Notes: generated by a model from the letters alone, not told the origin. A DNA stretch of 10,904 nt from Desulfatibacillaceae bacterium (GCA_030018745.1 JASEHB010000039.1:1-10904), one strand, 5' to 3'; counted from the first letter of the stretch, positions 1 through 7,205 are shown. Program-made: numbers and translations.

Positions 1-22
1 CAATTTTCTTTGTTACAGGCCC

Positions 23-823
23 CTATTTCCCTTTTCCGCTGCCGGTTTTCTTTCCTGCAACAAAGCCCAAAATCCGCTCAAGGCTTTCAGGGTCTGAAAT
101 GCTCAAAAGAAACTGGTCGTGATCCATGTGGCTGGCAAGATTATCCAGGGCTGTTGAAAGGGCATTCACTGTCTGCTTGGTCATGGATATCGCGTGAAAT
201 GGCATTGCCGCCGCCTTCTGCGCAAGAAAGATGGCGGTTTCCAGCGCCTTGCCATCCTGGCACAGATGCTGGGCAAAGCCCCATTCCTTGGCGGTTTTTG
301 CATCAAGGGCGTCCTGGGCGAAAATCAGAAACTCCTTGGTGCGGGCAGGCCCCATAAGGTGCAGAAGCCGGGGGACAGTTCCCCAGCTCATGTTCATGCC
401 GTATGCAATTTCCGGCGCGCGGATGGAGGCCGATTGGCCCATGACCCTGGTATCAAGCGAAACGGCAAGGGACACGCCGCCGCCAAGGCAAAAGCCCTCT
501 ATGGCTGCAATTGTGAACTGGGGCATGGCCTCCAGGGCCTTGCAGGTATTGGGGGCAATTCGCATTAGGTTTTGCTTTTCGCAAAGGGGCGCGGCAAAGG
601 CCCCGGAAAAGGCAGGGTCGGCAAGATCCATGCCTGCCGTGAAATAGTCCTGGCCGCCTGTAAAAACCACGGCCTTTATGTCTGTGCGCAGGGCAAAATC
701 ATCTGCAAGGGTTTTAAGCGTTTTTAGCATTGCTATGGAAAGGGCGTTCTTTTTTTCGGGCCGGGCCAGTTGCACCACGGCCACAGGGCCTTTTTCCTCA
801 ACCTTTATATATCTGTCTGCCAT
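23..823 (-). CDS. Enoyl-CoA hydratase/isomerase (crotonase) family protein
   Basis: Complete 266-residue crotonase-fold acyl-CoA enzyme of usual family length, presumably cytoplasmic. Visible marks are an N-terminal beta strand leading to RPEKKNALS (21-29), the first oxyanion-hole segment AGMDLAD (63-69), the second oxyanion segment GFCLGGGVSLA (110-120), and the acyl-CoA pocket segment APEIAYG (136-142) followed by SWGTVPRLLHLMGPA (146-160). Aligned by eye with mitochondrial enoyl-CoA hydratase, the equivalent of catalytic Glu164 is present (E138). The equivalent of Glu144 is Ser118, so this need not be a classical 2-enoyl-CoA hydratase; an isomerase or another crotonase activity is possible. 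The ATG lies 5 nt beyond the TAA of the upstream flavodoxin gene with only a weak purine-rich RBS, so the two are probably co-transcribed and translationally coupled. The stop is TAG. Family assignment is firm; substrate and reaction are unknown. Confidence 0.93.
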   Translation of the reverse strand: MADRYIKVEEKGPVAVVQLARPEKKNALSIAMLKTLKTLADDFALRTDIKAVVFTGGQDYFTAGMDLADPAFSGAFAAPLCEKQNLMRIAPNTCKALEAMPQFTIAAIEGFCLGGGVSLAVSLDTRVMGQSASIRAPEIAYGMNMSWGTVPRLLHLMGPARTKEFLIFAQDALDAKTAKEWGFAQHLCQDGKALETAIFLAQKAAAMPFHAISMTKQTVNALSTALDNLASHMDHDQFLLSISDPESLERILGFVAGKKTGSGKGK

Positions 824-828
824 CTTAC

Positions 829-1422
829 TTAAACCCTTTCGTCTGCGTCTTTGTTCATCCCAATTCCTGCGTCAAAGGCCTCTTTCAAGTAATCCGGGTG
901 GGCAAGAATATCGTCCTTATTGTCCAGGCCCCGGTACAAAAGGCTTTTGTGCAGGGCCATGTCAAATGTGTCAAAAAAATAGCGCATGGTAAGCAATGCC
1001 CCGTCAAAAAGCCTTTTGCCCTTTGTGGCCCCAACGCCTATAAAAAGCCCCAGGCGCTTTGTATTGGCCTGGCCGAATGGAGTTTTGTCAATCTCGTACT
1101 TTTTCATCCACAAGGACTGGCAGCGATCCATAAATGCCTTGGTGTGCGCGGAAACCGTGTAAAAAAACATGGGCGAGGCAATAAAAAGGCCGTCAGATTC
1201 AAGTATTGCATCGGCAATTTCGTGAAAATCGTCCTTTATTACGCAGCGGCCCGTTTTGGCGCAGCCGTATATTTCCAGGCAGGGGCTTATTTTTTTGTCC
1301 CGCAGATAAAACTCCTTCACCTGCGCGCCGTCCGACAGGGCGCCCTCCACAGCGCTTTTCAAAAGCCTTGCAGAGTTGCCGTCCTTTCTTGGGCTTCCGT
1401 AAACTGCAACAAAGCTGGCCAT
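829..1422 (-). CDS. Flavodoxin-fold NAD(P)H-dependent oxidoreductase (FMN reductase/Isf-like)
   Basis: A 197-residue cytoplasmic flavoprotein. The N-terminus MASFVAVYGSPRKDGNSARL is the classic strand followed by the FMN phosphate-binding loop GSPRKDGNS (9-17). ASPMFFYTVSAHTKAFMDR forms the second flavin-contact region, and IKDDFHEI follows a cysteine-containing stretch. That stretch reads C48-x2-I51-x2-C54-x5-C60. Iron-sulfur flavoproteins carry a fourth Cys where I51 stands, so a canonical [4Fe-4S] cluster is doubtful. The frame stays open to an ATG at 1473, but the ATG at 1422 is preferred. It is preceded at 8-nt spacing by a near-perfect AAGGAGG and begins exactly at the flavodoxin strand, whereas the 17 extra residues look like translated leader. 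It lies just upstream of the crotonase gene (5-nt gap), suggesting an operon. Likely role is two-electron reduction of quinones, FMN or small organic substrates; the true substrate is unknown. Confidence 0.92.
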   Translation of the reverse strand: MASFVAVYGSPRKDGNSARLLKSAVEGALSDGAQVKEFYLRDKKISPCLEIYGCAKTGRCVIKDDFHEIADAILESDGLFIASPMFFYTVSAHTKAFMDRCQSLWMKKYEIDKTPFGQANTKRLGLFIGVGATKGKRLFDGALLTMRYFFDTFDMALHKSLLYRGLDNKDDILAHPDYLKEAFDAGIGMNKDADERV

Positions 1423-1430
1423 TATGCGTC

Positions 1431-1437
1431 CCTCCTT
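1431..1437 (-). promoter_or_regulatory. Strong Shine-Dalgarno site deciding the flavodoxin start
   Basis: The minus strand reads AAGGAGG, then 8 nt, then the ATG at 1422. It is the best RBS in the window and the main reason to reject the ATG at 1473, which would place this site inside the coding region. Confidence 0.85.
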
Positions 1438-1521
1438 GTATGAAAAGGCAAACTGCGCCTTGCAGTCATTCAAACATCCTTAAAGCAGGGTCTTTTTAAC
1501 AGGGCGATTCCCAGGCCTTCA

Positions 1522-1550
1522 TTGACTTGGGCCAAGTGTTTCTTTATAGG
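1522..1550 (+). promoter_or_regulatory. Predicted sigma70-type promoter for the debranching-enzyme gene
   Basis: TTGACT (1522-1527, 5 of 6 matches to the -35 consensus), a 17-nt spacer, and TATAGG (1545-1550, 4 of 6 matches to the -10 consensus). Transcription would begin near 1557, leaving a leader of about 70 nt before the ATG at 1630. It is the best plus-strand promoter candidate in the divergent gap. No comparable minus-strand promoter for the flavodoxin gene was recognised there. Confidence 0.5.
1525..1537. promoter_or_regulatory. Operator-like dyad overlapping the -35 box
   Basis: ACTTGG-G-CCAAGT is a perfect 13-bp dyad with 6-bp arms around one central base. Its left arm covers the end of the -35 hexamer at 1522-1527 and the rest fills the spacer. 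This placement would let a dimeric regulator block RNA polymerase. It could also be chance, since CCAAG/CTTGG strings are common in this DNA. No regulator gene lies nearby. Confidence 0.3.
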
Positions 1551-1629
1551 TTTTCTTGTAAAGGATGCTTTTGTTAAGCCAAGGCAAATCTGACACAAAA
1601 CCCGCCAGGGGTAAAGGCCCTTTCCTGCC

Positions 1630-4600
1630 ATGACAACAGGCCCCATCCAAAAGCCGCTTCCAGATGAAAGCCTTCTTCGCTTTTGCGGAGACACCCTCAC
1701 ATTCTCCCTTACGGTTCCAGGAGACAGAAAGGGCGCAGCCTTTCTGCGCACAAATATCGGCCAGGGCCGCACAACGCGCCGGGAAATAATAGACCAGGTG
1801 GAAAAGGGCATTACCCCCCTTGCCAGAGACTGGTTCGATATCCCCATGAAGCAAATGGGCGCAAACATTTTCAAGGTAACGGTACCCCTCTGGGAGCCGG
1901 GCAATTTTGAGGCCAAGGCCTATTTTTTGCCCAAAGGCTCACGCACCCCTGTTTGGCCGCCGGGCGAAAACACGAAAATAACCGTAAAGCCTGCCCAATG
2001 CGTGTGCGCCAACACCCTTTACAATGCCTTTGTGCGCCAGTTTGGCCCCAACAAGGAAAAGGATGTCACAAAAAGGCTGGAAAACAGCGCGGCGGTCCGC
2101 GAGCTTGACGAGGCGGGCTTCACGGTGATTCCGCCTTCAGGGACATTCCGGGATTTGGCAGCAGAGCTTGATTTTATAATCAGCAGGCTTGGCTGCCGCT
2201 TCATCCAGCTTCTTCCAATTCATCCAACCCCCACAACCTATGCCCGCATGGGCAGGTTTGGAAGCCCCTATGCAGCCCTTTCCTTTACTGCTGTTGACCC
2301 GGCCCTGGCTGCATTCGACCCGACAGCAACGCCCCTGGAGCAATTTTGCGAACTGGTGGATGCAATTCACGCAAGGGGGGCCTGGCTGTTGCTGGACATG
2401 GCCATAAACCACACGGGCTGGGCTGCGCGCCTGCACGAAACCCACCCGGAATGGCTCACCCGCGACACAGGCGGGCGCATTGTGGAGCCTGGGGCCTGGG
2501 GAGTTGTTTGGGAGGATTTGACCAAGCTTGATTACAGCCACAAGGAGCTTTGGCAGCACATGGCCGGGGTTCTGCTCACATGGTGCCGCCGGGGAGTGGA
2601 TGGGTTCCGCTGCGATGCGGGCTACATGATTCCTCTTGAGGCATGGCGCTACATAACAGCCAAGGTGCGCGAGCAGTACCCGGACACCGTGTTCTTCCTT
2701 GAAGGCCTTGGGGGGAAAATCTCTGTAACCCGCGCCCTGCTTGATAAAGGCGGTTTTGACTGGGCCTATTCCGAGCTTTTCCAGAACTACGACAGGGGCC
2801 AGATTGAGCACTATCTGCCCCAGGCCCTGGAAATATCCCAGCACCAGGGACTTACAATCCATTTTGCCGAAACCCACGACAACCTTCGCCTTGCAGCCCG
2901 CTCCACCACCTGGGCGCGCATGAGAACAGCCCTTTGCGCCCTTACAAGCGTGTGCGGCGGCTTTGCATTTGCAAACGGGGTGGAGTGGCTTGCAAAAGAA
3001 AAAATTGTTGTCCACCAGGCCCCAAGCCTCAACTGGAACAGCCCGGAAAACCAGGTGGACGCCATAAGCCGCCTCACGGGCCTGCTCTGGGAGCACCCGG
3101 CCTTTTTCCGGGCAGCCAAAACCTCCTTTATTCAAAAAGGGAATGGCAACGCCATTGCCTTTTTTAGAACTCACCGGGAACAAAAAAAAGCCCTTCTTGT
3201 GCTTGTCAACCTGGATGACAATCAGCAGAACATTGTGGAATGGCCCGTCAGCAAAGCCCCCTTCAAGGGGGATAAGCTCTTTGACCTTTTATCGGAACAG
3301 GTTGTCTGCCCCCAGGTTGAAGGCTCATCTGCAAGGCTTGCCCTTTCCCCCGGCCAGGTGCTCTGCCTCACTGATGACGAAAATGATTTGGCCGCTGTCA
3401 AGGAGCAGGAAAAAAGCCCCCGGCCAAAAGAGCCTTTGCGTGTCCGCAAACAAAGGCTTGCCCAGTGCGCCCTGGAAGCCCTTGTAAAATTGAGCCCCCA
3501 GGCCGGTTTTGATGAGAAGCCTGCAGAGACGGCAGCCCATGCGCTTTTTGAAGACCCGTTAGCCTTTCTTGTTGCAAACAACCCAAAGGGCGATTTTGCC
3601 CCTGCTGCAACCTGGCGCTGGCCCATGGATGCAAAACGGCAGGTAATGGTTCCGCCGGATTACTTTCTTCTTGTTACAAGTCCCGCGCCCTTTACCGCAT
3701 CCATAATGGAAAAGGGCAAAAGCCTTGGCGCAAAAAGAAGCATGGAAGATTTATCCGGCAGCCACTTTGCCCTTTTTGCACCCATAGCCGCGCCAAACGG
3801 CCATCAGGGGCGCACCTTAAAAATAGCGGTGCATGAAGGCAACAGAACAGCCCATGCAAGCGCTCCTGTCCTCTACCTTGCCCAGGCGGATTCTGTGAGC
3901 ATGACCCGCACGCTGGGCCGCCAGAAAATTATTGCCTCAAAGGCGCAACTGCTTGGAACAAACGCCAAAGGCGCGATGATGAGGGTGCCTGTTCAATGGG
4001 GCTGCTTATACAGCCGCTACGATGCCCTGCTTGCGGCCAACCCGGATGCTGATACCCCTGTTGACCGCCGGATTATGCTGGCACGCTGCCGGGGCTGGGT
4101 GGTTTTTCAGGGCCACTCCCACGAGCTTGGCAGCCATTGCCAGGATGCCTTCTGCTTCAACTACCATTCCCAGGGCTTCTGGCGCTTCACAGTGCCGACA
4201 GGCCAGGGCGAGCACATTGTTTTATTGGTGCGCGCCCATATGGAGCATGGCAAAAACGCAGTCAGGCTTTCGTTTTTCCGCGAAAGTGCAGCCCTTGCCA
4301 ATAATCTGCTTGCAGACAACAGGCCCGTGCGCCTCATCATAAGGCCCGATGTGGAGGACAGGAACTTCCATCTTGTTACCAAGGCCTTTATGGGGCCTGA
4401 AGAGCTTTTTCCCGCCAGTGTGGAAAGCAGGAAAACAGGCTTTTGCTTTTCCCCTTACAGGGACTATTCTTTGGAAATGGACATAAACCCCGGCGGTTTT
4501 GCCCAGGCCCAGGAATGGCAGTACATGGTCCACCGCCAAAACGAGGGGCAGCGCGGCGAGGACCCAAATTCCGACCTTTTTTCGCCGGGCTATTTCTCTG

Positions 4601-5919
4601 CCGAATTGAAGGGCGGATCATCCTGCGAAATTTTTGCACGGGCGGTTGAAAAAGGCGAGCCGCGCCAGGAAAATCAGCCCGCAAAAATGCCTTCCGCCCT
4701 TTCCTTTCCGCGCCTGAAGGCCCTTGCCCTGCCCGATGCTCTGGAGCAGGCAATGGAGCATTTTGTTGTGAGCCGCGGCAGCGAAAAATCAATCATTGCA
4801 GGCTACCCCTGGTTTCTGGACTGGGGCAGGGACAGCCTTATTTTCACCCGCGGGCTTATTGCAGCAGGCAGGCGGGAAAATGCTCTTTCCGTGTTGAAGC
4901 TTTTTGGCAGTCTGGAGGAAAGGGGCACCCTGCCAAACATGATTCAGGGCAAAAACGCAGCAAACCGCGACACAACGGACGCGCCCCTGTGGTTTTTTGT
5001 GTGCTGCGCGGATTTGGCAGCCCAGGAGGGCATGGGCGTTTTAAAGGAGCCTTGCGGCGGAAGAACGCTTTTTCAGATTCTTGTTTCCATTGCCTCCCAT
5101 TACCAGAATGGCACAGGCAACGGAGTGCGCATGGACCCTAACTCCGGCCTTATTTTCAGCCCCGCCCACTTCACCTGGATGGACACGGACTTTCCGGCAG
5201 GTACACCCAGAGAAGGCTATCCCGTTGAAATTCAGGCCCTGTGGATTGCAGCCCTCAAATTCATGGAAAAGGCAGACCCCAAGGGCCAGCACGGCCCCTG
5301 GGCAGAGCTTGCCAAAAAAGCCGAAAAATCGTTCTCAAACCTGTTTTTCGACAAAGAGCGCGGATACCTTGCCGACTGCCTTCATGCAGATTCGCAAACC
5401 CCTGCCGCCAAAGCCGCGCCGGATGACCACCTGCGGCCAAACCAGCTTTTTGCCATCACCCTTGGGGCGCTGGAGGACGCCCAAATTGCCCGCGCCATTA
5501 TAAATGCCTGCCAAAGCCTGCTTGTGCCAGGCGCAATCCGCAGCCTGGCAGACCGGCCGGTTAACTACCAGCTTCCCGTGCGCCACAACAATGTTCTTTT
5601 GAATAATCCCCATGCGCCCTACTGGGGAACCTACCAGGGCGATGAAAACACGAGACGCAAGCCTGCCTACCACAACGGCACAGCTTGGGCCTGGCCCTTT
5701 CCCTCCTTTTGCGAGGCTTATGCAATGACCTTTGGCAGGCCAGCACAAAAAGCAGCCCTGGCATGGCTTTCCAGTTGCGCAAACCTGCTGGAGGAAGGCA
5801 GCCTGGGCCAGATTCCGGAAATACTTGACGGCGATTTTCCCCACACCCAAAGGGGCTGCGATGCCCAGGCATGGAGCGCAAGCGAGTTTTACAGGGTCTT
5901 TAAAAAGCTATCGGATTAG
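1630..5919 (+). CDS. Fused GH13 alpha-glucanotransferase/GH133 amylo-1,6-glucosidase (glycogen debranching enzyme)
   Basis: A 1429-residue cytoplasmic protein predicted to debranch glycogen-type alpha-glucan by transferring short maltooligosaccharides and hydrolysing the remaining alpha-1,6 glucose. Residues 1-115 form a beta-rich N-terminal domain. A GH13 barrel follows (about 128-490) with all four signatures: DMAINH (256-261), FRCD with nucleophile D329, E358 as acid/base, and ETHD with H416/D417. A beta C-domain spans about 504-585. After a charged linker and an unassigned stretch comes a GDE_N-like domain (about 770-1000, including TNAKGAMMRVPVQWG at 777). The C-terminal GH133 alpha-toroid (about 1045-1425) has GYPWFLDWGRDS (1058), TDAPLWF (from 1116), YPVEIQALW (1197), LRPNQLFA (1268) and YHNGTAWAW (1347). 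The start is fixed by an in-frame TAA at 1612-1614; the RBS is weak. Large bacterial fusions of this kind are known to me; which GH13 activity operates is inferred. No other glycogen gene is nearby. Confidence 0.93.
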   Translation: MTTGPIQKPLPDESLLRFCGDTLTFSLTVPGDRKGAAFLRTNIGQGRTTRREIIDQVEKGITPLARDWFDIPMKQMGANIFKVTVPLWEPGNFEAKAYFLPKGSRTPVWPPGENTKITVKPAQCVCANTLYNAFVRQFGPNKEKDVTKRLENSAAVRELDEAGFTVIPPSGTFRDLAAELDFIISRLGCRFIQLLPIHPTPTTYARMGRFGSPYAALSFTAVDPALAAFDPTATPLEQFCELVDAIHARGAWLLLDMAINHTGWAARLHETHPEWLTRDTGGRIVEPGAWGVVWEDLTKLDYSHKELWQHMAGVLLTWCRRGVDGFRCDAGYMIPLEAWRYITAKVREQYPDTVFFLEGLGGKISVTRALLDKGGFDWAYSELFQNYDRGQIEHYLPQALEISQHQGLTIHFAETHDNLRLAARSTTWARMRTALCALTSVCGGFAFANGVEWLAKEKIVVHQAPSLNWNSPENQVDAISRLTGLLWEHPAFFRAAKTSFIQKGNGNAIAFFRTHREQKKALLVLVNLDDNQQNIVEWPVSKAPFKGDKLFDLLSEQVVCPQVEGSSARLALSPGQVLCLTDDENDLAAVKEQEKSPRPKEPLRVRKQRLAQCALEALVKLSPQAGFDEKPAETAAHALFEDPLAFLVANNPKGDFAPAATWRWPMDAKRQVMVPPDYFLLVTSPAPFTASIMEKGKSLGAKRSMEDLSGSHFALFAPIAAPNGHQGRTLKIAVHEGNRTAHASAPVLYLAQADSVSMTRTLGRQKIIASKAQLLGTNAKGAMMRVPVQWGCLYSRYDALLAANPDADTPVDRRIMLARCRGWVVFQGHSHELGSHCQDAFCFNYHSQGFWRFTVPTGQGEHIVLLVRAHMEHGKNAVRLSFFRESAALANNLLADNRPVRLIIRPDVEDRNFHLVTKAFMGPEELFPASVESRKTGFCFSPYRDYSLEMDINPGGFAQAQEWQYMVHRQNEGQRGEDPNSDLFSPGYFSAELKGGSSCEIFARAVEKGEPRQENQPAKMPSALSFPRLKALALPDALEQAMEHFVVSRGSEKSIIAGYPWFLDWGRDSLIFTRGLIAAGRRENALSVLKLFGSLEERGTLPNMIQGKNAANRDTTDAPLWFFVCCADLAAQEGMGVLKEPCGGRTLFQILVSIASHYQNGTGNGVRMDPNSGLIFSPAHFTWMDTDFPAGTPREGYPVEIQALWIAALKFMEKADPKGQHGPWAELAKKAEKSFSNLFFDKERGYLADCLHADSQTPAAKAAPDDHLRPNQLFAITLGALEDAQIARAIINACQSLLVPGAIRSLADRPVNYQLPVRHNNVLLNNPHAPYWGTYQGDENTRRKPAYHNGTAWAWPFPSFCEAYAMTFGRPAQKAALAWLSSCANLLEEGSLGQIPEILDGDFPHTQRGCDAQAWSASEFYRVFKKLSD

Positions 5920-5964
5920 GATAGTTGTAACAGACGAAAAATTTGCTCTGGAAGAAGGGAATCA

Positions 5965-6657
5965 ATGCCGGAAATTTCGCAGAACATAAAAGAAGTCCGA
6001 AAGCGCATTGAAAAGGCCTGTGCGGGCTGCGGGCGGAACCCGGCGGATATTACCCTTATCGGCGTGACCAAAACCGTGGAGCCGGACATCATAAGGGAAG
6101 CCTTTTCCGCCGGGATTGTCCATTTTGGAGAAAGTTTTGTGCAGGAGGCCCTCCAAAAGGTCGGGGCACTGGCACAAATTCCTGCCCAATGGCACTTCAT
6201 AGGCCACCTGCAAACCAACAAGGCAAAGTTTGTGGCAAGGCTCTTTGACACCCTGCACACTCTGGATTCGGAAAAGCTTGCCCTTGAGCTGAATCGCCGC
6301 CTGCAAAGCGAGGGCCGCACATTAAGGGTTTTGATCCAGGTGAATGTTTCCGGCGAAAAGGCCAAATCCGGCATTGCGCCCAAGCAGGCCGGAATGCTCG
6401 CCCAATACGCCTCCACCCTGCCCAACTTAAAGCTGTGCGGGCTTATGACCATTCCCCCTTTTTTTGATGCGCCGCAAAAGGCCGCCCCTTTTTTTGCGGC
6501 ATTAAAGAGCCTGCGAGATGAATTGGCCGCAAAGGATGTGCCGGGCCACCTGCTTAGCGAGCTTTCAATGGGCATGACAGGGGATTTTGAAGAGGCAATC
6601 GCCCAGGGTGCAACCATGATTCGCGTGGGCACGGCAATTTTTGGAGAGCGCCTTTGA
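5965..6657 (+). CDS. yggS: YggS/PLPBP family pyridoxal phosphate homeostasis protein
   Basis: A 230-residue cytoplasmic, single-domain TIM-barrel PLP carrier (alanine-racemase N-terminal fold), the usual family length. It is thought to buffer PLP and affect amino-acid and keto-acid balance without known catalysis. Visible signatures are VTKT with the PLP Schiff-base lysine K36, HFGESFVQEAL, WHFIGHLQTNK, the strand VLIQVNVSGEKAKSG, and the phosphate-binding region LSMGMTGDFEEAIAQG followed by VGTAIFGERL at the C-terminus. One deviation from the common motif is FGES rather than FGEN. The ATG has a good AGAAGGGA RBS 4 nt upstream. The gene follows the debranching gene by 45 nt with no terminator seen, and its TGA overlaps the start of queH, so the three are probably co-transcribed. 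The coding region holds a 12-nt direct repeat and a 9-bp inverted repeat at 6455-6500. Confidence 0.95.
   Translation: MPEISQNIKEVRKRIEKACAGCGRNPADITLIGVTKTVEPDIIREAFSAGIVHFGESFVQEALQKVGALAQIPAQWHFIGHLQTNKAKFVARLFDTLHTLDSEKLALELNRRLQSEGRTLRVLIQVNVSGEKAKSGIAPKQAGMLAQYASTLPNLKLCGLMTIPPFFDAPQKAAPFFAALKSLRDELAAKDVPGHLLSELSMGMTGDFEEAIAQGATMIRVGTAIFGERL
6455..6500. repeat. Direct and inverted repeats with two T7 runs inside yggS
   Basis: The 12-mer CCCCTTTTTTTG occurs at 6455-6466 and again at 6485-6496, exactly 30 bp (ten codons) apart, and both copies encode Pro-Phe-Phe. GCCGCAAAA (6471-6479) and TTTTGCGGC (6492-6500) form a perfect 9-bp inverted repeat with a 12-nt loop. The reading frame is intact. 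It may be a slippage- or deletion-prone spot or simply codon coincidence. Confidence 0.6.
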
Positions 6658-7205
6658 AAATCCTTGTCCATACCTGCTGCGGGCCTTGCAGCGTTTACCC
6701 TGTGCCAAGGCTTTTAAATGTCGGCCACGAGGTCATCTGCTACTTCCACAGGGCCAACATACACCCCTGGGCCGAGTGCCAAAGGCGCGAGGAAACCCTT
6801 CTTGCCTGGGCCAAGGCCCAAAACCTGGTTGTTATTGTGCAGCCCGGCTACAAGGTTGAGGACTTCTTCCAGAAGGCTGCCTTTCGGGAGCAGGATCGCT
6901 GCATTGCCTGCTACCATGAGCGCCTTTATGCTGCTGCATCTTTAGCCCGGCGGGCCAAGGCGGACGCCTTTACCACAACCCTGCTTTACAGCAAATTCCA
7001 GAAGCACGAGCTTATTGCCCAGATTGGCAATGCTGTGGGCAGGCAGGCTGGTGTGGAGTTTTATTACGAGGACTTCCGCCTTGGCTGGAAACAGGGAATT
7101 GAGGAATCCAAACAACTGAAAATGTACCGCCAGCAATACTGCGGATGCCTTTACTCGGAAAAAGAACGCTATAAGTCCGAAATTGATTCCGCCCAAAAAA
7201 GCTGA
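6654..7205 (+). CDS. queH: Epoxyqueuosine reductase QueH (DUF208 family)
   Basis: A 183-residue cytoplasmic protein matching QueH, the cobalamin-independent enzyme that reduces epoxyqueuosine to queuosine in the wobble position of certain tRNAs. All family cysteine motifs are visible: HTCCGPCS (6-13, cysteines 8, 9 and 12), RCIACYHERL (82-91, cysteines 83 and 86), and YCGCLYS (162-168, cysteines 163 and 165). Between them are FTTTLLYSKFQKH (106-118) and YYEDFRLGWKQGI (137-149). In characterised QueH, conserved cysteines hold an iron-sulfur/iron centre. The start is TTG at 6654, overlapping the yggS TGA as TTGA, with GGAGAG about 5 nt upstream; it places MKILVHTCC at the expected N-terminus. 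No other queuosine gene is present, so the link with yggS is probably transcriptional economy. Confidence 0.95.
   Translation: MKILVHTCCGPCSVYPVPRLLNVGHEVICYFHRANIHPWAECQRREETLLAWAKAQNLVVIVQPGYKVEDFFQKAAFREQDRCIACYHERLYAAASLARRAKADAFTTTLLYSKFQKHELIAQIGNAVGRQAGVEFYYEDFRLGWKQGIEESKQLKMYRQQYCGCLYSEKERYKSEIDSAQKS

Noticed and set aside
1423..1473. 17-codon N-terminal extension of the flavodoxin-like protein
   Set aside because: It would bury the strong AAGGAGG site within coding sequence and adds residues before the canonical first flavodoxin strand.
1519..1916. Minus-strand open frames spanning the divergent gap and the start of the debranching gene
   Set aside because: They overlap the predicted promoter and the real N-terminal coding region and show no domain or RBS.
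2137..3183. 348-residue minus-strand open frame inside the debranching gene
   Set aside because: It is antisense to the catalytic GH13 region, has no family likeness, and its odd cysteine- and glycine-rich composition fits a codon-bias artefact.
5920..5964. Terminator or promoter between the debranching gene and yggS
   Set aside because: The 45 nt contain no stem followed by a T run and no paired -35/-10 match; only the yggS RBS is clear.
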